From positions 48,865,216 through 48,929,215 of the forward strand of contig CM060969.1 in NCBI GenBank assembly GCA_030765045.1: DNA of 64,000 bases, read 5' to 3'. Of this stretch, positions 21,023 through 29,880 are shown piece after piece (the stretch's first letter is position 1; every line of letters begins with the position of its first letter). Below the pieces are notes generated by a model. The model was not told the DNA's origin, did no database searches, and worked only from the letters and a program-made list of their open reading frames with translations. The translations under genes and the position numbers were made by a program. The DNA is from Tenodera sinensis. Its lineage: Eukaryota > Arthropoda > Insecta > Mantodea > Mantidae.

Positions 21023-23704
21023 ATGGCAACTTCAAGGGGAGGCATAACTTTAACGCGTGCACTCCTGTGGAATGCAGACGGCATCCACAGGAAGCAACAT
21101 GAACTTGAAAACTACCTGCGGCGTAACAAAATTGATGTCGCATTCATTTGCGAAACAAAATTACAGCAAGAGCAGACTTTTAAGCTCCAGGGTTACCAAA
21201 TCTTCCGGAACGACAGAATTGGCAGACAGGGGGGAGGGACTGCTATTTTGCTCAGAAACACTGTTGCTCATGCTTCTGTTACGCTACCTGCAATGGTAGC
21301 GTTAGAGTGCACAGCACTTAAAACCCGTGTAAATAATCAAACGGTGATGCTGGTAGCGCTCTACCGGCCCCCCAGCTCCTTAAATTTCATACCTGACCTC
21401 GAACAAATCCTCGCTTTAGAGGAGCACGTTATAATTGCAGGAGATTTCAACGCCCGGCACCCCTGGTGGTTTTCACGCCGGGCAAACGCGGCTGGAAATC
21501 TCCTGGTTGAACTTATAACAGATAATGACGACTTAGAGGTGCACATTCCCCCAGACCCTACATTTTGGCACAGAACGGGGCACTTTGACCCCGAAATTTT
21601 GGACTTCGTACTGACAAAAAATGCGACACCTTTAATTAACTTTACAGTGTATCACAGCCTGGACTCTGACCACCTTCCCGTGCATTTCGATATACAGGGT
21701 GGCATTCCAGCCGGTGCCTCTGGGCCTCGAAGGAGGGCTGAGACCGACTGGAATAAGTTCACCATGGAAATGCACAGGATGGCGCAACCCAAGCTGTCAT
21801 ACTATAGCGAGGCAGACATAGATGTCGCCGTTGAAAACTTCACTGCCTCGCTACACACAGCCAGGAGAAGCGCTACCACTTACACCACAAGACCACCCGG
21901 TTTTTGCACGTACCCCGAGGTAGAGCAACTCATTGCGCGGAGACGACGTTTGACAAGACTATGGCGGTACACCCGCCAGCCTGAATATAAAGCGCTAGCA
22001 AAATGGCTACGCAACATCATTCGGCATCAAATTAAAATTAACAAAACTCAACAGTGGGAAAACAAAATGCTGAGTACCACCCATTCGGACTCTTCCTTGT
22101 GGAAATTATTAAAGGCATTTAAAGTCTCCACGAACGTCAACTCCGCAACTGAGGCGCTGCACACTCATGGCGGCCTGCACTTCTCCGAAGAGGAGAAAGC
22201 CGAGGTCTTCGCTGACTGTCTTGAAGATAGATTCAGCGAAAACCCAGTTACCAACCGCGATATAGAACGGGAGGTACAGACATGGGTACAAACCTGGGTG
22301 GCGCAGAAGCAAGAGCAACAACTACCCCACATAACACCGCAGGAAGTTTACAAGCTCATTAGGAAATTACCTAATGGGAAAGCTGCCGGCCCAGACAAAG
22401 TGACTAATGAGGAACTTAAGCATCTCCCGAGAAAAGCCCTGGTGCAACTGACTAAAATTTTTAACGCCTGTCTGCAGCAAGGCTATTTCCCCTCTACCTG
22501 GAAACGAGCCAAGGTAATTATGCTCCCAAAGCAAGGGAAAAGCACCAGGCAACCGCAAAACTACCGCCCCATTAGTCTTTTGTCTACTATTGGTAAATTG
22601 CTCGAAAAACTTATACTTTATCGACTTCAAAAACAAGTTTCGGCATCTCATGAACTTTCAAATTCACAGTTTGGTTTTCGAAAAGGACATTCTACTGACT
22701 TACAGCTTCTCAGACTAACTGATGATGTAACAGAGCAATTTAACAATGGGGCTTCAACGTTGGCGCTATTTCTGGACGTAGAAGCCGCATTCGACCGGTG
22801 CTGGCACAATGGCCTTATTTACAAATTGCACCACAATTTCCCGGCTCTTCAAAATTACCTGTACTTGCTGCACAACTTTTTGGAAAAACGCAAGTTCTAC
22901 GTCCAAGTGGGCCGCTCCTCCTCACGGGAGAGAGTAATGCGGGCTGGCGTCCCACAAGGGGCAATCATGTCACCCTTTCTGTATATATTATTCACTAACG
23001 ATTTCCCAGTGGACGCCAGATGTAAGGTAGCCATGTATGCTGACGACACTGCAATATACAATCACCATAGAAATCCACGTTTCGGCCTTGCAGAAATGCA
23101 ACGTTATGTTAACAACTTCCTTTCATGGCAACATGACTGGAAAATCAAAATTAATCCCAACAAATGCCAGCTGATTCATTTCTCTAAGAGGCATCACACT
23201 TTGGCAATGGACCTAACGGTCGGTGGTCAAGTATTGCACTGTCGTCGGCAAGTCAAATACTTAGGGGTTACCTTGGACCGCACAATGTGCTGGTCCTCCC
23301 ACATAAAAAATAGCGCCAACAAAGGCAGACAGCGGCTAAAGTTATGCGCCCCCATCTTTCGCAGTAAACAGCTGCAATTGAAGTCCAAACTCGTACTGTA
23401 TAAAGCTTTTATCCTTTCGGTGGTTCTATACGCGTGTGTGGCCTGGGCAAACGCCTCAAAAACCGCCCTGAAAACTCTCCAAACCCTCCAAAACCTGTCT
23501 CTCAGGAAAATCCTCTCTGCTCCCATCCTAACCACTAACCGAACCCTTCACCAGGAAACCCAGATCCTATCCATTCCCGAGGCAATCGCGAAAAGAGCCA
23601 CTGTCGCGTGGGCGCGCATCAGAAACCATGACAATTACGTCATTGCCAATATTGGTAAAGGTGAGCCGAAGCATCGGAAGCACAGCAGAATCAAGATGTT
23701 TTAG
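21023..23704 (+). CDS. LINE ORF2: AP endonuclease and reverse transcriptase
   Basis: 893 residues, open throughout. The N-terminal APE-type endonuclease (about 1-225) shows LLWNADGI (catalytic Asn), CETKL (Glu), AGDFNARHPWW (Asp/Asn) and SDHLPVHF (His). The RT domain (about 440-720) shows LPKQGK followed by NYRPISLL, FGFRKGHST, ALFLDVEAAFD (catalytic Asp), AGVPQGAIMSPFLY, and the AMYADDTAIY box with both Asp residues, then KYLGVTLD and a thumb region with LYACVAWANAS. No RNase H domain; the protein ends soon after. The enzyme nicks target DNA and copies its own RNA there (target-primed reverse transcription). All catalytic residues are present, so the copy may be competent. Confidence 0.93.
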   Translation: MATSRGGITLTRALLWNADGIHRKQHELENYLRRNKIDVAFICETKLQQEQTFKLQGYQIFRNDRIGRQGGGTAILLRNTVAHASVTLPAMVALECTALKTRVNNQTVMLVALYRPPSSLNFIPDLEQILALEEHVIIAGDFNARHPWWFSRRANAAGNLLVELITDNDDLEVHIPPDPTFWHRTGHFDPEILDFVLTKNATPLINFTVYHSLDSDHLPVHFDIQGGIPAGASGPRRRAETDWNKFTMEMHRMAQPKLSYYSEADIDVAVENFTASLHTARRSATTYTTRPPGFCTYPEVEQLIARRRRLTRLWRYTRQPEYKALAKWLRNIIRHQIKINKTQQWENKMLSTTHSDSSLWKLLKAFKVSTNVNSATEALHTHGGLHFSEEEKAEVFADCLEDRFSENPVTNRDIEREVQTWVQTWVAQKQEQQLPHITPQEVYKLIRKLPNGKAAGPDKVTNEELKHLPRKALVQLTKIFNACLQQGYFPSTWKRAKVIMLPKQGKSTRQPQNYRPISLLSTIGKLLEKLILYRLQKQVSASHELSNSQFGFRKGHSTDLQLLRLTDDVTEQFNNGASTLALFLDVEAAFDRCWHNGLIYKLHHNFPALQNYLYLLHNFLEKRKFYVQVGRSSSRERVMRAGVPQGAIMSPFLYILFTNDFPVDARCKVAMYADDTAIYNHHRNPRFGLAEMQRYVNNFLSWQHDWKIKINPNKCQLIHFSKRHHTLAMDLTVGGQVLHCRRQVKYLGVTLDRTMCWSSHIKNSANKGRQRLKLCAPIFRSKQLQLKSKLVLYKAFILSVVLYACVAWANASKTALKTLQTLQNLSLRKILSAPILTTNRTLHQETQILSIPEAIAKRATVAWARIRNHDNYVIANIGKGEPKHRKHSRIKMF

Positions 23705-24231
23705 ACGTTCGGCTCACCGACTGATGTGTGTCCACGCAAAGAAGGGCCCTAGGCCGCACACACGCTACCTCAGAGGCCTGCATCCCAGGGAACCAGTCAG
23801 GAGCTGCAACCTGGTCCGCACAGGAAAACTGCGGAAAAAACTGTAAATAAGTGAAGTGTACAGTGTAGTGAGTGTAAATATGTATATACGAGCGTGTGTG
23901 TGTGTGTGTGTGCGTGTGTGAGTGTGATGGGACATATGTGTGGTATGCCCAGGAGTGAATGAGCGAGTGGATGAGTGTATATAAACAAAAAAACGATAAA
24001 AAAAAAAAGAGACAGATAAACATTGAACATACAAAATAAAACTGTTCTCGGTGGGCTAAAGCTGCCCACTGTATGGGTTTTCAAGAAAAAAACAGATAAT
24101 GAATTAACTTGTAAAAAATGTAAATATTATAATTAATGTTAATTTGAGCCTGTAAGCCGGGCCCTTTTGTACCGGCACCAGGCAAATGTGTCTTCTTCAA
24201 TAAATAAGTTAAGTTAAAAAAAAAAAAAAAA
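23705..24231 (+). other. 3'UTR and polyA of the Jockey LINE
   Basis: Contains a TG/TGCG microsatellite (23895-23930), the GGTGGGCTAAAGCTGCCCAC-like inverted word near 24050, the 'cctgtaagccgggc' block, AATAAA at 24199 and polyA. The minus-strand element at 26535-26918 is a copy of this UTR. Confidence 0.85.
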
Positions 24232-24482
24232 TATACAGGGAATTGCCCCTGGCTTTAACCGCCATTTAATTCTAGGGATTTCAACTAGTTTTCCATGCAC
24301 AAGTCCTCTGGAAAATGTTTGCCACAAATACTAGATTTAACAGATAATTTAGTGTCTTTCCTAGGAATAGACTTTTCCCATTTGTAAAACAGATTTTTAT
24401 CTTTAGGAGGAGTAAAACAATGTCTAGCTTCTGAGCAGTTTGTGTATCCTGAACGACACCCGGGTACAAAACAAGTTGACAT
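24232..24482 (-). pseudogene. P-like element protein, THAP zinc-finger N-terminus
   Basis: ATG at 24480-24482. Residues show the THAP C2CH plan: CFVPGC (C-x4-C), a tryptophan in KWEKSIP, then ICGKHF (C-x2-H) about 50 residues in, and after a one-base frameshift near 24285 a RLKPGAIPC stretch equivalent to the conserved AVPT-type box that closes a THAP domain. THAP domains bind specific DNA; in P-type transposons they recognise element ends. The original frame would run on into the coiled-coil part at 18847-19151 but is cut by the LINE. Confidence 0.75.
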
Positions 24483-24823
24483 TTTTAATCAATTATTGAT
24501 GTTGCTTGAAACTTACGTTTTGAAGAACACACACATTTATGCACAAACTTAGAAGCAATTTCACAAGTTATGTACCTAATTCCTCACAACACACAACGCG
24601 TACGTATAAAATTGTCTGTACTTCCGAGGCAGTTCGGTCGCATTTTAAGGCGACTGCGATCGCCACGCCGCAGTTTCGGTCAGTTGCCACGGGACCACGG
24701 ATCATGCAGTGAACTAGCGGGAGAGCTCACACTTTCTCTTCTATCCGCTATGCTTATACCACTGAGCTCTTGAGATACACTTGTGAAAGGCTGTTATCAC
24801 TGAGATGCCGTTTTGGAACATAA

Positions 24824-25632
24824 GTTAATTAATTAATTAATTAATTATGGAGTTTGGGCGTGCAAGCACGCCCGGGCTGCTTAGGGAATGTGCCCTCTTC
24901 AGCCTAGCTTTATTTTTTCTTTTTTGGTGGGGCAGAGATCCTTCAGTTTGGGTGGTACATTTTCTCATTTTGTTGATGCTTGTTTCTTTTTTCCCAGGTC
25001 ACACATCTTGCTGCCGTCGCTACCCAAGAAGGCTGATTTTGCTGTTTGCTTAGTTCTTTTTCTTTTTGTTGCTGCTTCAGGCTCTTGTTAGTTTTTATTT
25101 ATTGTTTAATGTCATTTGTTTGGTAAATTAATGGTTTTTTTATGTTTATTTCTTATATGTTTGATAAATATTGTAGGAGGTCTTGTAGTTGTTGTTGTTG
25201 GTCTTCTTGTTGTTTGTCGTAGATGTGGATAAGAGTGAGTAATGGCGGATTTTTTTCATTTTGATTTGGTCTAATGGTTTTCATTTTTTGGGCTGTATTG
25301 ATCAATCGTCGTCTGTATGGTCTGGTATGGGGGTTATCTATGTATTTGAGCATGAGTTTTGCTATGTGTTGATCGATAGGCATGGTTCCTGTATAATTGT
25401 AGATGTTGCTGTTTTTAAAATTGGGTAGAAGTTTGTATGCGATGCGTAGACATTTCCTTTCAAAAGATTGTATTTTCTTCATTGTATCAGGTGTGATGAG
25501 AGGCATGGTGGCTACTGCGGCGTATGTTAAGTTTGGACGAATGAGGGCGATGTAGAGGTGACGAAGTATTTTTGAAGAGAGGCCTCTTTTATTGAGTTTG
25601 GCGAGATATGTTATTGTTGTGTCGCATGTTAA
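24824..25632 (-). mobile_element. 5'-truncated LINE: RT thumb and 3'UTR
   Basis: The minus-strand frame covers 25632-25153: LRHLYIALIRPNLTYAAVAT followed by MPLITPDTMKKIQSFERKCL, the thumb/C-terminal region of a Jockey-like RT, ending at a stop near 25153. Downstream is a 3'UTR whose last part pairs with the LINE end at 54550-54640 ('ctaggctgaagaggg', 'ccctaa', then a GC hairpin at 24856-24873). The tail is a TTAA-type repeat at 24824-24846. Upstream RT and endonuclease are missing. Confidence 0.7.
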
Positions 25633-25634
25633 CT

Positions 25635-26349
25635 ATTATATAACCATTAGCATCATGGAAACTAGTACAATACGGTTACAATGACTATTCGACTCATACG
25701 TGAATTGGTCGAAATCGTCCAATCATGTGCATAACAATCTCAAATTTCAACCAATCGCCTTCATTCGCGAAAAATTTATCAAATTTCATTGCCACCTCCT
25801 CCAAATTTTAATTATCACCACCTCAGGCTTTCTTATTTTGTGGTCAGGTTAGAGAATCTAGCTGCACTGTCCTATAGATGCGCAACAGCTTATGTAATTT
25901 GACGCAACAGAGCTGCTAGGTTTAAATGTCAAATGACCGTTTCTTCGGTGAAGCATCTAATGCTGAAATACATTAAATACTTCAAAGAGGGAAACCTCAG
26001 AACACTGAATACTACAGATAATGTGTTTGGAGTCGGTTTTACAAATTTTCTATTGAACCAAATTATAAGTTAACAGTGCATACTCCAACTACTAAGTTTG
26101 CCAATATCTTAAAAGACTGGAGAATAGCTATGATCACCTCGTAGGTCTTGCCAATGGACACCAATGTAGCTATCCCTGTTACTGTACCTTTTAGGAGATT
26201 AGTAACTACAATACAGCATTTAAATAACATTTCATAGGCTATATCATCCTTTAATTCTTGAAATAGTCTTAATAAATGCAATTCGTGATAGGTAAATTCT
26301 CTAGAAAAATTGGCAATCACTCGTGGAGTTACTTATGATAATTATTTCG
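25635..26349. other. unassigned; one 85-codon frame
   Basis: A minus-strand frame (26063-26320) is rich in hydrophobic residues and has an even, coding-like composition, but no motif identifies it. Could be an exon or receptor-like fragment; not called. Confidence 0.3.
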
Positions 26350-26500
26350 TTTTTTAAAGATGTCAATTGCCAGGACTTATACTTCCTATCGCAGGAGTTA
26401 TTTTACATAGCAATAAATCCCCTGACACGGAATTTTAGTTTTTAAACACACTTAAAAAACATCGGTGAGAGCCAGGTTTGAACCTGCGAAGATGCAATGA
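26350..26500 (-). mobile_element. SINE-B, degenerate copy
   Basis: Body words 'gtcaattgccagga', 'caataaatcccctgacacgg', 'aaacacacttaaaaaacatc' and a head with a B-box-like GGTTTGAACC complement at about 26475. It lies next to a truncated Jockey copy. Confidence 0.6.
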
Positions 26501-26534
26501 AGACGGTGAATGAATCCCTTTAACGTAGGTTAGA

Positions 26535-26828
26535 GTTCAGAGTTCAGAGTTATTTTACTCCGGAATATTTGCCTGGTGCCGGTACAAAGGGGCCCGGCTT
26601 ACAGGCTAAAATTTACATTAAATACAATTTACAAAATTTATATGGGTACTCTCATTTGCTTTTGTCTCATCGAAAGCCCATACGGTGAGCAGCCTTAGCT
26701 CACCGAGAACAGTTTTTGGGCGTATTCTCAGTCTTCTTGTTTTTTCTTTTTTGATAGTTTTTTGTTTATGTACACGGATACATACGCTCACTCACTCCTG
26801 GGATACCACACATATGTCCCATCACACG

Positions 26829-26911
<83 letters not shown>

Positions 26912-26918
26912 CGTACGT
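26535..26918 (-). mobile_element. 3'UTR-only copy of the Jockey LINE
   Basis: Reverse complement of 23880-24200: 'ggtgccggtacaaaggggcc', 'gcttacaggct', 'ctcaccgagaacagtttt', 'cctgggataccacacatatg', 'cccatcaca'. The CA tract (26840-26908) marks its 5' end. A 13-bp duplication AACGTAGGTTAGA flanks it (26522-26534 and 26919-26931), so it is a genuine, severely 5'-truncated retrotransposition. Confidence 0.9.
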
Positions 26919-26931
26919 AACGTAGGTTAGA

Positions 26932-27957
26932 AGTGAATTGCGTAGTATTTATGTATTGTTAATAGTGGGTGCAGCATCAGCGCGTGCATGGCTGAATATA
27001 CAGCGGAAAGGAGGGGAGCTTCTTCTAACTCAGGAATGCCCTACCGGTAGAGGTGAGGCTGGGTGAATTTCTTTCCTCCCGCTCCGACGTTTTGTTGTGA
27101 TCATGTCGACAAGTTTGCCGAGTTTCAGTGATGGCTTGAATGCATTGTAATATTCTTTAAATAAATGTAGTGCAATACAAGACAAATTTAAGAACGCTGA
27201 TCACCGTGCAAGTGATGTTCATATGTCACATTCCCTTAGTGACTTTTCTGGCCCATTTAATACTCAACAAGGTTATGGATATTTATCACAAATGATGACG
27301 TACAAAGTCTTAGAAGATAATCAAGTTATCGTGACACATCCTATTTAGATAATGCCTTTTAATGCCATTTATTTGGGGAAAATGTTACTCGCAAGTATGT
27401 GGATCTTAACATTGTTATTAATCACTGTATTTGTTGCTAACAAATTCAACCTGGAAATGTACCACTGGGCAGTGAATTAAATAGTTTCCACCCTTGTTTA
27501 TTAGAATATTTAATTGTTGCAGAATTCTGTGATATGGGTAGATCCATTTGGAGGGTGTAACTAAGAAATAGTATATAATAAAATTGCTTTACAATATCAA
27601 TACATATATTTGTATATAAAGGTAACTTGAACAGTGTAGACCGAATCCAAACAAGGAAAATGATGCAGATCTCTAGTTTCCAGGCGATCCTGACATATAG
27701 ATAGTTCCGCCATGAATGGGTTAATGTCGTCAACTAAATCCCTTTTTTTCATCTTTATCCTGCAAAGTTGTATGCAAGTGTTGATATAAATTGTTAAAAA
27801 GCAAGGTCACATAGCCATCGTGATTGAGAGTGTCCCAAAATTTCATTTCCTTGCAAGAAGCCAATGCAATAATTACTTCATTTAAATAATATTGAAATAT
27901 GTACATATGTGAGCGGCTTTCATGAATACTAAAAATGATTAATGCTTACCCATTCTT
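26932..27957. other. no recognised feature
   Basis: A minus-strand frame at 27446-27733 is open for 95 codons without a recognised domain. AT-rich throughout. Confidence 0.35.
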
Positions 27958-28440
27958 TACCGAGCGGGATGGCTTAGGCGATAACGTCTGTGATCCGCAT
28001 TTTGGAGGTCACCGGTTCGATCCCCGTGGCCGACCTTCCTGACGCATAGGTTTCTTCGGAGGTTTACCCGGGTCGCCAGTCGAATGCTGGGAAGAATTTC
28101 CATATCCTCCAAATTTCCTGTCCCTCCATTTTGTTATCTACATTAATCATATCAGGTCACCCTTCATTCCGTTAGGTTCCTTTCAGGATTGGAAACGTCG
28201 GCGAGCGTCGCAGCAGCAGTACGGCAGGGGGAACAAATGCGCTTTGAAAATATCGTCCTCCGGATTGGAAGACGAGCCACTGGCTTCCGGGCCTCCTATG
28301 GGATGGTATACGTCCGAGAAGGGGAGAGGAGCTAAGCCAGGATCTGGCGAGGTGCTTCTAACTGGGAAAATGTAGAGGCCCTGCCCTCTTCTCTGTCGTG
28401 GCAACGTTCCGGCCACGCTTTGAATCCATTCGCCAGTTGT
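27958..28440 (+). mobile_element. SINE-A, complete reference copy
   Basis: The tRNA-like head has an A-box TGGCTTAGGCGATAACG and B-box GGTTCGATCCC at 28014-28024. A ~400-bp body follows, shared with the copies at 57-535 and 13857-14318. The body is unusually long and GC-rich for a tRNA SINE. It runs directly into a Rep-X fragment. Confidence 0.85.
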
Positions 28441-28469
28441 CTCAGAGGCATACATCCCTGGAAGATGCT

Positions 28470-28725
28470 GAATCTAAGCAAAAGGTTCGATATTTAATCG
28501 ACTTTTCGTTTTTGAATTATGTTGTTCACAAACTCACGCAGCCACCACACGTGCACGACCGCGTCTTCCCCCCCCCCCCCCTCCCTAAAAATGTTTTGGG
28601 TGCATTCAGGCAGTCTCTAAACATATATTTGTGAAGAAATCACAGCATCTATGTAATTTTCGCTGAAACACAATATTTTCTCTACTTGCTGTCAGTATAT
28701 AGTAAAGAAGTAAAAAGATTAATAT
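28470..28725 (-). repeat. Rep-X fragment
   Basis: Words 'tcgacttttcgtttttgaat', 'gttgttcaca', 'ctaaaaatg', 'attcaggcagtctctaaaca' and 'atatagtaaagaagtaaaa' in family order. The microsatellite site holds a C-rich stretch rather than a CA tract. Confidence 0.65.
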
Positions 28726-28839
28726 TGTACCTTTGTTCAACAGTGTTATATCAATAATATGGTAAATGCAGATAGACAATGCAGGGGGGGCATTATCGAG
28801 GCATAGCGGTGCATGTAGGCCTGTAGGTGCTTTGTGCTG

Positions 28840-29215
28840 TTACGTCACCTCTAGGAGGGAACGTTGAAGGGAGAGACCCGAAAGACGAACAGACTGGTGC
28901 AAGCATGAGCGTGGTGTTTCCAGTAGAAGGCATTCGATGCCGTCCGGCCCCATCCTTACAAGCCCTTCAGCGCCGGCGCCTCCACCAAGAGCCTGCTGCG
29001 AAGGCGGATCCTGTCCGGGCTGACCCGAAGCGACGCCAGAGAAGAAACCTTTACAGAGCTCATAGCCACCGTCAAGCCGCATCCTGCCCCAGCATTCGCC
29101 TAAGGCCCTAAGTGACAAATGGGAAGCCACGGAAAGTGTAAATCAGAGTGCATGGCTGAGATCGAACCTGCGGAATGCGAAGCATAGGCGCTACTACCTG
29201 TGCCACCTTGCTCAG
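28840..29215 (-). mobile_element. tRNA-derived SINE-G
   Basis: The minus-strand head at 29140-29215 contains AAGGTGGCACAGGTAGTAGC (A-box-like) and a B-box AGGTTCGATCTC. A GC-rich body lies leftwards to about 28840. Boundaries are uncertain. Confidence 0.5.
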
Positions 29216-29269
29216 TTCAATAATACGGTGTATGTCGATATTCAGGTCCCAGTTCTTTAAATCTTCCTC

Positions 29270-29880
29270 TTCTTCTCCTTCTGTCTTTCACATGTCGAAC
29301 TGTTCTGGCCTGAGTCCTATCTTTTAATTGGTTGTCCTATGCCCCTTTTCCGTTTAGATTTGTATTGTGGAATTCTTATTTCTTCCCTTCGTTCCAAATG
29401 TTCCTTCCAGTTTTTGTGTTATACTTCATCATTTACTGCAAAAATATTCAGTTCTTATCTAATAATTTCATTATGAATCCTGTACAACTTCGTACAACAT
29501 TTGAATGGTTGTAAAAACTTAGTTTCCACTGTCTCCATTTGACTAAAATGTTTTCTTCTCATAACCCAGGATTCACTGCAATAAAGTAAACGGGTACAGA
29601 TATCACCTTACAGAATTTCATGTTTGTATCTCTTGGTGCATTTTTCATGTTCTGCTTTTAGGACCACAAATACTCTGATACCTATCTAATTTAATATTTA
29701 TATCCGTATCCTCATTAAAAGTACCTAATAAATTTCCCAGATACTTGCAGTGTTTAGTTTGCTGTCAAATCCAGTTTTCAATTGCTATTTTGCTTTGTAC
29801 TGCTTGTGGGTATTTCCCTGGAATGACTGTCTTAGTTTTATGTATTGCTATTTTAAAATTACAATCATTTCCAATTAAGT
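29270..29880 (-). pseudogene. LINE RT C-terminal remnant (endonuclease-RT type, RTE/CR1-like)
   Basis: Minus-strand frames include CKYLGNLLGTFNEDTDINIK followed by LDRY, the segment after the RT palm; then after frame shifts a stretch equivalent to the 'ISVPVLLYxSExW' thumb region and a C-terminal region with KRKRGIGQP. At least three stops or shifts break it. Clade assignment is by pattern only. Confidence 0.55.

Larger units (their letters stand above)
19152..24231 (+). mobile_element. Jockey-clade LINE, near full length
   Basis: A 5.08 kb non-LTR retrotransposon with 5'UTR (~19152-19291), gag-like ORF1, EN-RT ORF2, a 3'UTR with a TG microsatellite (23895-23930), an AATAAA at 24199-24204 and a 16-base polyA (24216-24231). 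Possible short target duplications are the related words TGTACA before and TATACA after the element. No RNase H domain is present, as usual for Jockey. It lies within the P-like THAP element. Confidence 0.93.
18551..24752 (-). mobile_element. P-like THAP transposon, split by a Jockey LINE
   Basis: Terminal inverted repeats of 30 bp (18551-18580 and 24723-24752, one mismatch), starting CATAGCGGATAGAAGAGA. CTTATAC lies immediately outside both ends (18544-18550 and 24753-24759); the duplication is 7 bp, or 8 bp (CTTATACC) if the TIR boundary is moved by one. After removing the LINE at 19152-24231, ~1.12 kb remains. The interior encodes only a THAP domain and a coiled-coil region on the minus strand. 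THAP domain, 7-8 bp duplication and TIRs beginning CA fit the P superfamily; the superfamily call is an inference. Confidence 0.8.

Noticed and set aside
26063..26320. Chemoreceptor-like fragment
   Set aside because: Hydrophobic composition only; no signature motif and no splice sites I trust.
27446..27733. piggyBac transposase fragment
   Set aside because: Some wording looked transposase-like, but no DDD block, TTAA-flanked ends or Cys-rich C-terminus could be found.
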